DNA of 64,000 nt from Pelobates cultripes (lineage: Eukaryota; Chordata; Amphibia; Anura; Pelobatidae): the NCBI GenBank assembly GCA_933207985.1, contig OW240924.1, positions 70,426,742 to 70,490,741 on the forward strand. The letters run 5' to 3'. A program made the translations under genes and the position numbers. Of the stretch, positions 33,501 to 43,481 are shown one piece after another. The notes beneath the pieces were generated by a model, which had not been told where the DNA came from, ran no database searches, and worked only from the letters and a program-made list of their open reading frames with translations. How positions within the stretch are numbered: position 1 is the stretch's first letter; every line of letters starts with the position of its first letter.

Positions 33501-35540
33501 TTTTTTTTTAAATTCTTTATTTTTGCGTGCTGCAAACCCACAATAGGTTTACCATATGCATAATAGCAGGTATTAACAGATTTCAACAATGATTATACAA
33601 TGCATGTGTCAGAGCTTAGCACAAATTTTTATTTTAGTTATAACAAGCAGATAATCCTAGGTGGTGAGTAAGGTCTAGCTAACGTATGAGATTGTGGCTT
33701 TATTACCTAGGTCGTGGGTCAGTTGCGGAGGTCTGGCCCAGTGTGAGTGCTATCAGCTGGCTGGTCGTGGTTCTGGTTCCTTGCTTGGGTCAGTATGGGT
33801 TTGGTAGAGGTTGCAATGCTGGTTGTTGAGTCCTGTGAGTAAGTCTTCAGTATGCTCTACCTCTCGGTAGAGGTGTAGTTGGCTTGAGCTCAATAGAGAC
33901 TACTCATGAGGGGTGGTAGCCCTAACCTAGGTGCTGTCGGGGGTGTGTGTTTCGTCTTGCGCCGTGATACGTGTTCTGTGGACGTGGTATTGTGTGTCAG
34001 CGCCTTCTCTAGCAGGCTCTTATAGTAAGCATTAAACTAGTTTCGTAACTTGCATGGTATATAAGCATTTTATAACATGAACATTTTGTATCGCCTTTGA
34101 ACAGGCAGGGGTAGGAGACTTCTCCCCCCCTACCTATCAGGTGGCCTGTGTGTCCAGGAAACCACAACAAAAATAATTCGGGAATAGCTGTGTAAATCTA
34201 CAGAGAGAACATAAAACAAAACATAGTGTAATATTGTTACAAAATACAATATTCTGTGCGCAGTTATCGGTTGCACTCACTAGTTAAGAGTAAATATAAA
34301 CGCTCTTAGGGTGCCTCCCCAGGTATAATGGAGGGCCAAACAATCCTTCTGTTCACCTCCAAATTCGTATTCCACCTGTGTGTCCAGTCTCTGCCTTCTT
34401 TGAATGAATATTTCCGCGGTTGCTGGGTTCCAGGCTTGGGAGGTGTTTTGGTCGGGTTTGTTAGGTAGGCCCAGCTTCGTTAGAAGTGCGGGTGCTTCAG
34501 TCCCCGAGGAGAGTTTGTGTGTGGTCCCTTTGTGGGTGACTAGTAAGGAGCATGGGTTACCCCAGCGGTATGGTATCCCTGCTGTATGCAGCTGACTGGT
34601 GAGTTCACTGAGTGATATTCTCCATTGGAGAGTGATTTTGGTTAAGTCCTGATAGAAGGTTAGTTGGGACTCTTTGAAATCCAGTGGAGTCTTGCCTTTG
34701 ATTGCATTCATGATATGCCCCTTGTCTTGGGGTAGGACACAGTGGACGATGAGATCTCCAGCAAGCGTGGTGGTGGCTCTGGGAGGCGTTGGTAAGCGGT
34801 ATATCCTACGAATGTAAGCTTCCTTGCCGTTGCGGGTGGTAGTAGTGATTGCATGAGTCTCCTAATATAGTGCGGTAGGTCCTCTTTGTTTACTGAGGCG
34901 GGTATGCCTCTGATTTTAATGTGATTGCGTCGTTTTTTATCCTCTTGTGCTGCCACTTGTACTGTCAGAAGTTAGTGGCTGTGTTGCAGCTGGAGGAAGG
35001 ACTCCTTCAGCGTGGAGATTTCTCCCTGGATCATTCTAACTTCACCCTCTGTATTGGCAACTTTCTCTGTGATCTGTTGCATGCTCGTTTTGATCGCAGG
35101 TATGTCTGCTGCCAGCAGGCACTGTATGTCCTGCAGCATGGTTTGCAGTTGCTGCAGGTCCTGCTTGGTAGCCGGATCTGTGGTTCCCTGCTGGGGTGTG
35201 GGTTTGGGCAGCGTGGTTTGGTTAGGTTGCATGGCCTCTTGTGTGACTCCCTGGGAGGTTTGATCTGTGGGGGTAGCCGTGTGTGGGAGGTCTGGGCCTT
35301 GTTCGGCCACCATTTTAGCAGGTGCCTGCTGTTGGAATAGGGTGCCTATGTCAGGCTGTGCTGTGGCAGTACCTTGTTGGGATCTTTGTGATCTACGTCC
35401 CATCTCCGTGCTTTCGTACTCGGAGTCCTGTGGCAGCTTGCCCCCAGGCGTCCTCTCCGCCCAGCAGGTACTATAGTTTGTATTTTCAGGAGCTGCCAGA
35501 TATGGCATCTGGCCTGTTTCACTGCTAGGCTCCACCCCCC
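33501..35540 (-). mobile_element. L1-type retrotransposon with ORF1 only
   Basis: On the minus strand it starts GGGGGGTGGAGCCTAGCAGT at 35540 and ends with AAAAATAAAGAATTT and an A-run at 33501-33509. The matching flank ACAACTTTTTTT is at both sides (33495-33509 and 35541-35552), a target-site duplication. It holds a short 5' leader (about 137 bp), ORF1, then about 770 bp of non-coding DNA and a polyadenylation signal. No endonuclease or RT sequence is present. Total about 2.04 kb, against about 6 kb for a full L1. Confidence 0.85.
34280..35403 (-). pseudogene. L1 ORF1p-like RNA-binding protein, broken
   Basis: Likely start at the ATG at 35403 (MGRRSQRSQQ). The order is as in L1 ORF1p. A disordered Q/P/T-rich N-terminus comes first. 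A coiled coil follows (LQQLQTMLQDIQCLLAADIP, then TSMQQITEKVANTEGEVRMI, about 35175-35010). Next is an RRM-like region beginning RRNHIKIRGIP (about 34930), then a C-terminal domain with FYQDLTKITLQWR and GIPYRWGNPCSLLVTHKG (about 34650-34540). An in-frame TAA lies at 34972-34974, and a one-frame shift occurs near 34755. When intact, such proteins form trimers that coat the element's RNA in ribonucleoprotein particles. This copy cannot make a full-length product. Confidence 0.85.
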
Positions 35541-35749
35541 ACAACTTTTTTTCTTAAACCTTATTTTTTATTTTTTTTTATATTTGCTTCAGTATTTTTC
35601 TATGATAATAAATAATTTTTGCTCCATAAATCCACCCTTTCTGTCTCCCCTCCCCAAACTTCTAGGAATTATGAATCAGCTTTTTGTGTTATACAGTAGA
35701 AATCTGACAATTGAACTACAGCTCCCCACAATTCCTGCTGTGTTCTTAA

Positions 35750-35960
35750 AGGAGCAGTCCAAGCACCATAACTACTACAGCTCGCCGTAGTGGTTATGTT
35801 GTTAGGAATGTCCTGGCGGCCACCCTTTGTAAAGAGTCAAACCTTTTTAGAAAGGTGTGACTTCTTACCTGGTGCTGCCAGGCGCCACTCTCCTCCTCCA
35901 CTACTCTTGCTGGAGAGGCGGAAGTTACTAAGCACTTCTGCACATCGTAGTGCTCACTAG
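35750..35960. repeat. TTAA-type MITE fragment
   Basis: It starts AGGAGCAGTCCAAGCACC after TTAA (35746-35749). Its interior word TTTTTAGAAAGGTGTGACTT then CTTAC matches the one in the element at 52421-52801 (TTTTTAGAATGGTTTGACTT). The right end was not resolved. Confidence 0.6.
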
Positions 35961-36287
35961 AACCAACATTAACGAAAAGGCAATTAGAGATCGAACAATA
36001 GCTGAGGCTAACAGAGCAAAAAAATTACAGGTGCAACATTTAGGCCTCAATGTATTAGTTATCGGATAAGCTTTTTCACATTTTTCAATCTATTAGAAAA
36101 ACGATGCAAATGCTCTATCTACAAAAATATCCCATTGACTTTAATGCTGATTTCTGTAGATAAACAATTTGGAAGGTTGTTCCAACAAATTAGCATTATT
36201 TAGAAAGCTCGTTAGATCAAGTACTACATAATTTATGTGCTCCAGCTAAGGATAGCAAAACATAGCTCTTAGTTGTATTGTCGTCAC

Positions 36288-36875
36288 TGTCGGGATCCCG
36301 CGGGCGGCTGCGAGGGGAGGCTGCACTCCGCTCGCGGTACTCACCCTCCAGCCGTCCGCGGTCCCCTCCTCCACGTGGGTCCGTTCCCTCCACGTCCCCC
36401 AGTGGCAGCATACATGACGCTGCACGCTGGGAGACTGCCCAGGTTTATACACGCCGGGGTCAGTCACCTGACCCGGCATTAAAGGCACAGTGCCTTAATC
36501 ACAGTGGGAGGTCTAGATATCTCCCACGTGTGATTGTTAATTCTGATTGGAAATTATCCAATCAGAATTAACCTTATGGTTTAAATACTTACCTTTCCTG
36601 TTCCTCCCTGCCCTGTTGTGGTCTTTGCTTTCTGTATTGCTACTTACCTTGTGCTTCTGGTTACGTACTCTCTGGCTTGTTTATCTGACTCTGTGACTTT
36701 CTCCTACCCTTTGACCTCGGCTTGTTTCACGTTATTCTGTCTTCTGGTTCCCCTTACTCGGCTTGTCTCCTGACTATTCTGTGTGTGCTTAGCCCGGCCA
36801 CTCTAAGGTCCGGTACGGCACCTTTTCTGTGTGTGTGTGTGTGTGCCAGCGTGTTGGGTTCCCCGAATCGTGACA
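36288..36875 (+). repeat. 5' LTR of the chromovirus-type element
   Basis: It runs from TGTCGGGATCC to CCCCGAATCGTGACA. The first about 190 bp are CpG-rich and the rest AT-richer. A (TG)9 tract is near the end. A TTTAAATA box-like sequence (about 36580) could serve as a promoter element; that is inference. Confidence 0.97.
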
Positions 36876-36891
36876 TTACAACAGGGCCATA
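36876..36891 (+). promoter_or_regulatory. Putative primer-binding region
   Basis: Only 16 bases (TTACAACAGGGCCATA) separate the LTR from the gag ATG. A primer-binding site normally starts here. The tRNA, or self-priming as in some chromoviruses, was not determined. Confidence 0.4.
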
Positions 36892-37807
36892 ATGGAACCT
36901 GCTGACATACCACAGCTCCTAGTTAATCAGGAGGCTAGAATGGATGGCTTGGACCACCGTATGGATCAATTTGCTCAAGCTCTGCAAACCATACTGGCTC
37001 GTACTGCACACTTGCAACCTGCCGTTCAGGAGGCTGCTGCTGCTGTGCCCGAACCCATTCCCACTCCAGTACCTGTTCCCGCTCATGTAGTTCACATGAC
37101 GCCGCCACAGCGCTACAGCGGTGACCCAGCATTGTGTCGTGGTTTCCTCAACCAAATTGACATCCATTTGGTGATGAATCCACGTTCCTATCCCACTGAC
37201 AGATCTAAAATTGCCTTTTTGATAAACCACTTGTCCGGGAGAGCTTTAGCATGGGCCAACCCCATTTGGGAAAATACGTCTCCTATGTCATTTGCAGATT
37301 TTCTAACAGCTTTCAGACGCACGTTTGATCAGGGTTGCTTCTGCTGGCAAGGCTCTGCTTAGGGTCCGACAGGGTAACAGATCTGTAGCAGATTACACTA
37401 TCGAATTCCGTACTCTAGCAGCTGAAGTGGTTTGGAATAATGACGCCCTCGTAACAGCCTTTCAGGAGGGTCTGGCCGCTTATATACTGGATGAAATAGC
37501 ATCCAGGGAATTGCCTGCTCTTCTAGATGATGTTATAGACTATGTGATTCTTATCGATAACCGTATTAGAGAGAGGCGTAGCCAAAGACGTTTGGATACA
37601 CGGGTGTTACCTGCTCTACCCAGTACTTCACTGCTAGCGTTACCCGCTCCTAGGCAACCATCCCCTGAACCCATGCAGTTGGGTGCTACGGGGTTAACTG
37701 AGGCCGAAAGAGCGTACCGTAGAAGGGAGGGCTTATGCCTTTATTGTGGGAAGAGGGGGCATCACTGTAAAGCCTGCCCTAAAGTACAGGGAAACTGCAG
37801 CACCTAA
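36892..37807 (+). pseudogene. gag: gag (frameshifted)
   Basis: The ATG at 36892 opens a frame with an N-terminal heptad-like region (residues 10-40) and a proline/valine-rich linker. A retrotransposon Gag domain follows, with PPQRYSGDPALCRGFLNQID and the FADFLTAFRRTF segment. Near 37330 a small indel shifts the frame, and Gag continues downstream (GKALLRVRQGNRSVADYTIE) to a stop at 37805-37807. The C-terminal part has one CCHC zinc knuckle, CLYCGKRGHHCKAC (about 37735-37780), which packages RNA. Intact Gag would be about 300 residues, normal for this group. It ends 30 bp before the first ATG in the pol frame. Confidence 0.92.
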
Positions 37808-37836
37808 GGCCTAGAGAGGGGTCGGCCTAGGGTGTT

Positions 37837-38428
37837 ATGACTTTGTCCCCTCATATGTCCATCTCCAGACCGTTTATTACGGTTTCTCTTTTGGTCAATA
37901 AAACCACTATAACAACCAAAGCCCTGATCGATTCGGGTGCGGCAGACAACCTTATGGATGAGACCTTTGCCAAAACCGCAGCCCTGAATTTGATCCGAAA
38001 GGAGACACCCTTGGCCGTTGAGGCCATAGATGGTAGACCACTGGAGAAACCTCTGGTGACTCATGAAACCCAGGAAATAGTTATGTCTGTGGGTGTTTTG
38101 CACAAGGAGAAGTTAACCTTCCAAATAATTGACTCCCCTACAGCCTCCATCGTTCTGGGTTTTCCCTGGTTAGTTAAACACAACCCTGTTCTTGATTGGG
38201 GTTGTTTAGATATACTCTCCTGGGGGGAATCTTGTCAACGAGACTGTATGGCTCATGTACGTCCTGTTTGTTTACTTAACGTGCCCACGGCTAAACCACT
38301 CTCGGTTTCTGTTCCTTCTGTTTATGCAGACCTTGCCTTGGTTTTTGAAAAGAAGGAGGCAGATAAGCTACCTCCACATCGTGAGTATGATTGTGCCATA
38401 AACCTCTTACCGGGTACTATGCCTCCTA
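37837..38428 (+). pseudogene. pol: pol part 1: aspartic protease and linker
   Basis: The frame opens again at 37837 after an in-frame TAG at 37828. A retropepsin-type aspartic protease is visible with its active-site segment ALIDSGAADNLMDETFA (about 37920-37970) and SIVLGFPWL (about 38145) as the second conserved strand. A linker follows, leading to the RT start (ADLALVFEKKEADKLPPHRE). The coding match stops near 38428, where a small deletion removes part of the sequence before RT and shifts the frame. The frame lies at -1 to the end of gag, compatible with frameshifting, but the TAG at 37828 argues that expression is broken here or uses another route. Confidence 0.88.
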
Positions 38429-40261
38429 GTGGAAAAAGAGAACCAGATCATGGAGGAGTACATACGGGAATCCCTAAGAAGGTCCTCCTCTCCTGCTGGT
38501 GCTGGTTTCTTTTTTGTGGCAAAGAAGGAGGGCAATTTGAAGCCATGTATAGACTACAGGGGTCTAAACAATATAACGGTTAAAAATGCCTACCCTATCC
38601 CCCTCATCACTGAGTTGTTTGATCGTGTTAAAGGCTCTAAATTCTTCACCAAATTAGACCTCAGGGGGGCTTATAACCTTGTCCGTATAAAGGAGAATGA
38701 CGAGTGGAAGACAGCGTTCAACACACGCAGTGGGCATTACGAATATCTGGTCATGCCTTTTGGACTGTGTAATGCTCCTGCCGTGTTTCAGGACCTCATA
38801 AATGATGTCCTTAGGGATCTATTGCATGTCTGTGCTGTGGTGTACCTTGACGACATACTTGTGTATTCTCCTGATTTGAAGTCACACCATAACCATGTTA
38901 GGATGGTGCTCAAAAGGCTATTGCAGAACGGACTCTACTGTAAGTTAGAAAAATGTTTATTCGATCAGACCTCTGTGCAATTCCTAGGATATATCATTAC
39001 TGAACAGGGTTTCAGTATGGATCCTGCTAAATTGGAAGCTATACTGTCCTGGCCACTTCCCCAAGGACTGAAGGCTATCCAGCGTTTTATAGGATTTGCC
39101 AACTATTATAGGAAATTTATAAAAAACTTTTCACCACTTATCTCTCCTATAACGAAGCTGACAAAAAAAGGTCTACACCCTAGGGTTTGGACTCCTGAAG
39201 CCCTTAAGGCCTTCGAAACCCTCAAGAAGGCATTTGCCTCTGCTCCAGTGCTGCACCACCCTGATCCTTCTCTTCCCTTTGTTATGGAAGTAGACGCTTC
39301 AGAGTCAGGTGTGGGAGCCGTACTGTCACAGAGGTTGTCCTATGACAAACCCCTCCATCCCTGTTGTTATTTTTCTAAAAGGTTGTCTGATTCAGAGAAG
39401 AATTACGGTGTTGGGAACAGGGAACTATTAGCTATTGTGTTAGCTTTTAAGGAATGGAGGTACTTATTAGAGGGTTCTAGACACAGAATTATGGTTATAA
39501 CAGATCATAAGAACCTATCCTATATAGCTGATGCTAGAGGGTTATCTGCCCGGCAGGCTAGATGGTCTCTATTTCTCTCACGCTTCCAATATGTTATTAC
39601 CTATAGACCTGGTTGCCGTAATGCCAAAGCTGACGCTATCTCTCGGCAGCATGAACCAATAGAATTTGTTAACCCGAATCCTGAACCTATTGTACCTGCA
39701 TCTCAGATAATAGCTGCTACCCGTTTGGTTGTTTCTTCACCTTTCCTTGATAGTATTAAGACATACCAAACCCAGGCACCCCCTGAGACGCCGGATGGTA
39801 AACTATACGTTGAAGCAAATGACAGAAAAAAGTTGTTAACTTTATTTCACACAGCCAAAACTGCTGGTCATCCGGGGGTTACCAAAACCTACAAGGGCCT
39901 CTTTCAACAGTTCTGGTGGCCTTCACTCAAACGAGACGTAGTGGATTTTGTTCAGGCTTGTCAGGTCTGCACGCAGTGTAAGTCCCTTAATGTGAAACCC
40001 CAGGGTTTTCTGATGCCTCTATCTATACCCAAGAAACCATGGACCCACTTATCCATGGATTTCATTGTAGACCTGCCTCTTTCTGATGGTCAGACGGTGA
40101 TACTGACTGTGACGGATAGGTTCTCTAAGATGGCGCACTTTATTCCGCTTAAGAAACTGCCCTCTGCGGTTCAGTTAGCTCAGGTGTTTGCCAAAGAAGT
40201 GTTCCGCCTGCATGGGGTACCTCAGGATATCGTATCTGACAGGGGCCCTCAATTTGTCCCT
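38429..40261 (+). pseudogene. pol: pol part 2: RT, RNase H and integrase core (first part)
   Basis: A continuous frame of about 610 codons. RT motifs appear in order: FFFVAKKEGNLKPCIDYRGL, FTKLDLRGAYNLVRI, MPFGLCNAPAVFQ, and the catalytic box VYLDDILVY (38841-38867). RNase H begins at FVMEVDASESGVGAVLSQ (about 39280) and includes TDHKNLSYI (about 39505). The integrase HHCC module follows (HTAKTAGHPGVTK ... CQVCTQCK, about 39850-39980), then the core with MDFIVDLP (first D) and IVSDRGPQF (second D). The RT and RNase H catalytic residues are intact. The frame ends at a TGA at 40280-40282, after a deletion near 40260 removes a few codons following the second aspartate. Confidence 0.95.
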
Positions 40262-41125
40262 CTGGAGGGGCTTTTGTGCTGAGATGGGGGTCTCCTTGTC
40301 GTTCTCTTCCTCCTATCACCCGAAATCTAATGGTGCGGCCGAACGTGCTAATCAGTCTGTGGAATTGTATTTGCGCTGCTTCACTAATGCGCACCAGGAT
40401 GACTGGTCTCGCCTTCTTCCGTGGGCTGAATTTGCCAGGAATACGGTGTCTCATTCGTCTACTGGCTTAAGTCCTTTTGAGGTTGCTTATGGGTTTCATC
40501 CTTCTGTCCTTCCCGGTGCGTTCTCCGACAAGGGAATGCCCGCCTTGGACCAGCACCTCGCCTCTTTGCGGAAGACGTGGGATCAGGTCCATGTTGCGCT
40601 GTCTCGTTCAGCAGCTGCTCAGAAAAAGTTTGCTGATCGCCGTAGGGTTGCGTCCCCTTCTTATGTTCCGGGTGATAGGGTATGGTTGTCCTCCAGGAAC
40701 CTCCGTCTCAAGGTTCCCTCGATGAAAATTGCCCCCAGGTTTCTTGGTCCCTTCAAGGTGTTACATAGGGTTAACCCCGTTTCCTACTCCCTTGATCTGC
40801 CTCCTTCCATGCGTGTCCCGAACACGTTTCACGTCTCGCTTTTGAAGCCCTTGCTGTGTAACCGGTTCTCTCGTCCCCTCGGGCGCCCAGTTTCCCCTCG
40901 CGCTGTCTCTGACGACGTGTACGAGGTGGCTGCCCTTCTCGACTCTCGTGTTTCTAGGGGTCGGCTGCAGTATTTGGTGGACTGGAAGGGGTACGGCCCT
41001 GAGGAGCGGTCCTGGGTTTCGAGCTCTGATGTGCACGCTCCCTCTTTGGTCCGCTCCTTTCATGCCCGCTTTCCTTTAAAGCCTTCCGCTTCCCGCCCTC
41101 TGGGCGGTCTTCGAGGGGGGGGTAA
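40262..41125 (+). pseudogene. pol: pol part 3: integrase core end and chromodomain
   Basis: In the third frame the integrase continues at RGFCAEMGVS, with HPKSNGAAERANQ carrying the final glutamate. The GPY/F-like module follows (KIAPRFLGPFKVL, about 40735). A chromodomain near the end (DVYEVAALLDSR ... YLVDWKGYGPEERSW, about 40915-41015) keeps its aromatic residues; such domains are thought to guide integration to particular chromatin. In this frame the sequence stays open into the 3' LTR, to 41294. The natural stop therefore seems to have been lost, or lies in the LTR. Confidence 0.93.
41112..41125 (+). promoter_or_regulatory. Polypurine tract
   Basis: CGAGGGGGGGGTAA immediately before the 3' LTR. 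This is the expected primer for plus-strand DNA synthesis. Confidence 0.85.
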
Positions 41126-41752
41126 TGTCGGGATCCTGCGGGCGGCTGCGAGGGGAGGCTGCACTCCGCTCGCGGTACTCACCCTCCAGCCGTCCACGGT
41201 CCCCTCCTCCACATGGGTCCGGCGAGCGGCATTCCTTCCAGCCTCGGATGCCGCCCGCCGTTCCCTCCACTTCCCCCAGCGGCACCATACATGACGCTGC
41301 ACGCTGGGAGACCGCCCAGGTTTATACACGCCGGGGTCAGTCACCTGACCCAGCATTAAAGGCACAGTGCCTTAATCACAGTGGGAGGTCTAGATATCTC
41401 CCACGTGTGATTGTTAATTCTGATTGGAAATTATCCAATCAGAATTAACCTTATGGTTTAAATACTTACCTTTCCTGTTCCTCCCTGCCCTGTTGTGGTC
41501 TTTGCTTTCTGTATTGCTACTTACCTTGTGCTTCTGGTTACGTACTCTCTGGCTTGTTTATCTGACTCTGTGACTTTCTCCTACCCTTTGACCTCGGCTT
41601 GTTTCACGTTATTCTGTCTTCTGGTTCCCCTTACTCGGCTTGTCTCCTGACTATTCTGTGTGTGCTTAGCCCGGCCACTCTAAGGTCCGGTACGGCACCT
41701 TTTCTGTGTGTGTGTGTGTGTGCCAGCGTGTTGGGTTCCCCGAATCGTGACA
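41126..41752 (+). repeat. 3' LTR of the chromovirus-type element
   Basis: Same ends as the 5' LTR. It carries 39 extra bases (about 41222-41260, beginning GCGAGCGGCATTCC) and 8 substitutions. All of these fall in the first about 220 bp; the remaining about 390 bp are identical to the 5' LTR. Confidence 0.97.
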
Positions 41753-41788
41753 GTCACCCTGTCCTGCGACATGGAGAGAAATAATTAA

Positions 41789-41830
41789 AAAGACACTCTA
41801 TGCACCATAGCCACTAAAGTTTATTTAGAT
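41789..41830. repeat. TTAA-type MITE fragment
   Basis: After TTAA (41785-41788) it reads AAGACACTCTATGCACCATA then GCCAC, the start word of the TTAA family seen at 638 and 35750. Only the beginning is recognisable. Confidence 0.45.
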
Positions 41831-43334
41831 ATTATCTCTGAATACAGTCCCTCTGGTTTTCCCCAACAATTTTTTGAACATTTGGACAAAACTTTAGGTA
41901 TCAAAAGATTGGGCCATTTGCTGCTCCAGAGATAATGCATGAATTTATCGTCTGCATTCTCTACACAAATCAGCACATATTTGGATAGTAATGGTTGGCT
42001 GTGAGTGATGGGGTTCAACCTGAAAATAAAGCTGGGCAAGAAAAGGGCACTGTCATCACAGTTCTTTTCCCATGCCAAGCAACCACTTCCCAGTTTTCAA
42101 AACATGTTCATAAAAATGCAATAATTCTAGGATCCAAATGTCAATAATTAGACACTCAAATGATAAATCCTTTAATCAGTATGACTGATCAGTACATCAG
42201 CTCGACACAGTGCAATAAATAACCCACAGACCGGGAAAGACATTTTTATAGAACCAAGGAACATGCTTATTATAAAATGTGAAATAAAGCTTTACGTTTA
42301 TCCCCAAAGTATTCAGATACCCTCTAATTTAATATATGCCCATTTATAAAAAAAAAATGGGTGAATTTCCCTTTTAAAATGCTCGGTATAGCCTCTACCC
42401 CTCCCATTACGAAAGATATGGAAGATGTTGAAATCCTGATCTAGGGGACTGTCGGGTAAAGTAATGGAACCATTAAATGTAAGGTATTAAGACCAGACAA
42501 GATGCAATTAGCTAAGAAATTACTCTGATCTCGGTGACATTTTCAAAAAATCATAATACAATGTACATCGGAGCCCCTGACTGACAGGCTAATCCAGTTT
42601 TGATAGAACTGGAGTCTGCACAGTGCGAGCCGAATGGAGCGCTAGCAGATAATACCCACAGCTGCGAGGTCCTGATATGTCCTCAACATCTTGTCACCCA
42701 GGAATTTCCACAGGTTTAAGGGACGATAAAAATATTGAGCGGTAATGACAGGATCATCTCCTGCCCCTGAAATAAAAAATAGTACTAATCCCTTTTTGCC
42801 AAGTCTATGAATTTGTAATATAAATTATATAAACTCTGGTAATTCATCTCTGTTAGCTCAGTTGTGTTTGAGAATTGTACAGCAGACTTTGCCCTGATTT
42901 AAAACGCTGCATGAAAGAGTGACATGCTTATTTTAAATATTACTACAAAGTGATTTAATGGGCAGAAAGGCCTGGTATTAACTTGGACCAGTCAAGCAAA
43001 ATAACTTTGCTGGGTTCAGTTCAGTGATTGCAAGGCAAAGTTCCATAAATACTAAAGGTCTTTTTCTTGTGCCATCTCACAGCACATAACTATACTGAAT
43101 GTCTCTATGTCTGTTCGTGTCAGGTAAATCTGCATGACTGTCTTGCTAAATGACAAACTCCTCTATACTGTTTTAACTTTACTGACTAAACTGTGAATTG
43201 AGGAACATTCACCCTCTCACCAATAGCAAGGGCACTTAGGCAATGAGATTATTTAAAGATCATTTTCCATCACACTGTGATCAGAGCCTGTATTGGAAAG
43301 CGGAGATCCGATCGCACACTAACAAGGTTATTTA
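41831..43334. other. Unannotated DNA
   Basis: No gene or repeat recognised. An 85-codon minus-strand open frame (41821-42078) has no family features. Confidence 0.4.
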
Positions 43335-43481
43335 CGAAAGTGAGAATTCAAAATGAATTTCAAATTTAAGGCCAGAGTAACTGGTCGGAAGGCAGAGCTA
43401 ACTTCGAGAATTCTTCCAGCCCAGCTTTGACCTTAAATTTGAATTCAACTTATGAATTCAGTTTCAATATTCTCACTTTAG
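43335..43481. mobile_element. 147-bp palindromic MITE
   Basis: The left arm CGAAAGTGAGAATTC ... AATTTAAGG and right arm CCTTAAATTTGAATTC ... ATTCTCACTTTAG are imperfect reverse complements, about 50 bp each. They are bordered by TTA and TAA. This would fit a PIF/Harbinger-type MITE, but the target duplication is not exact. Confidence 0.65.

Larger units (their letters stand above)
36288..41752 (+). mobile_element. Chromodomain Ty3/gypsy LTR retrotransposon, near full length
   Basis: A 5.47 kb element with a 588-bp 5' LTR, gag, protease, RT, RNase H, integrase with chromodomain, polypurine tract and a 627-bp 3' LTR. It is flanked by an exact 5-bp duplication GTCAC (36283-36287 and 41753-41757). 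Protein order and the C-terminal chromodomain place it among the chromoviruses (V-type, related to the fish sushi-ichi group). Reading frames are broken in at least three places (near 37330, 38430 and 40260), with an extra stop between gag and pol. This copy therefore cannot encode a working set of proteins. LTR similarity (8 substitutions in 588 aligned bases) indicates a fairly recent insertion. Confidence 0.96.

Noticed and set aside
34921..35528. Plus-strand open frames of 68-139 codons rich in cysteine and leucine
   Set aside because: They are antisense to the L1 ORF1 coding sequence on the minus strand.
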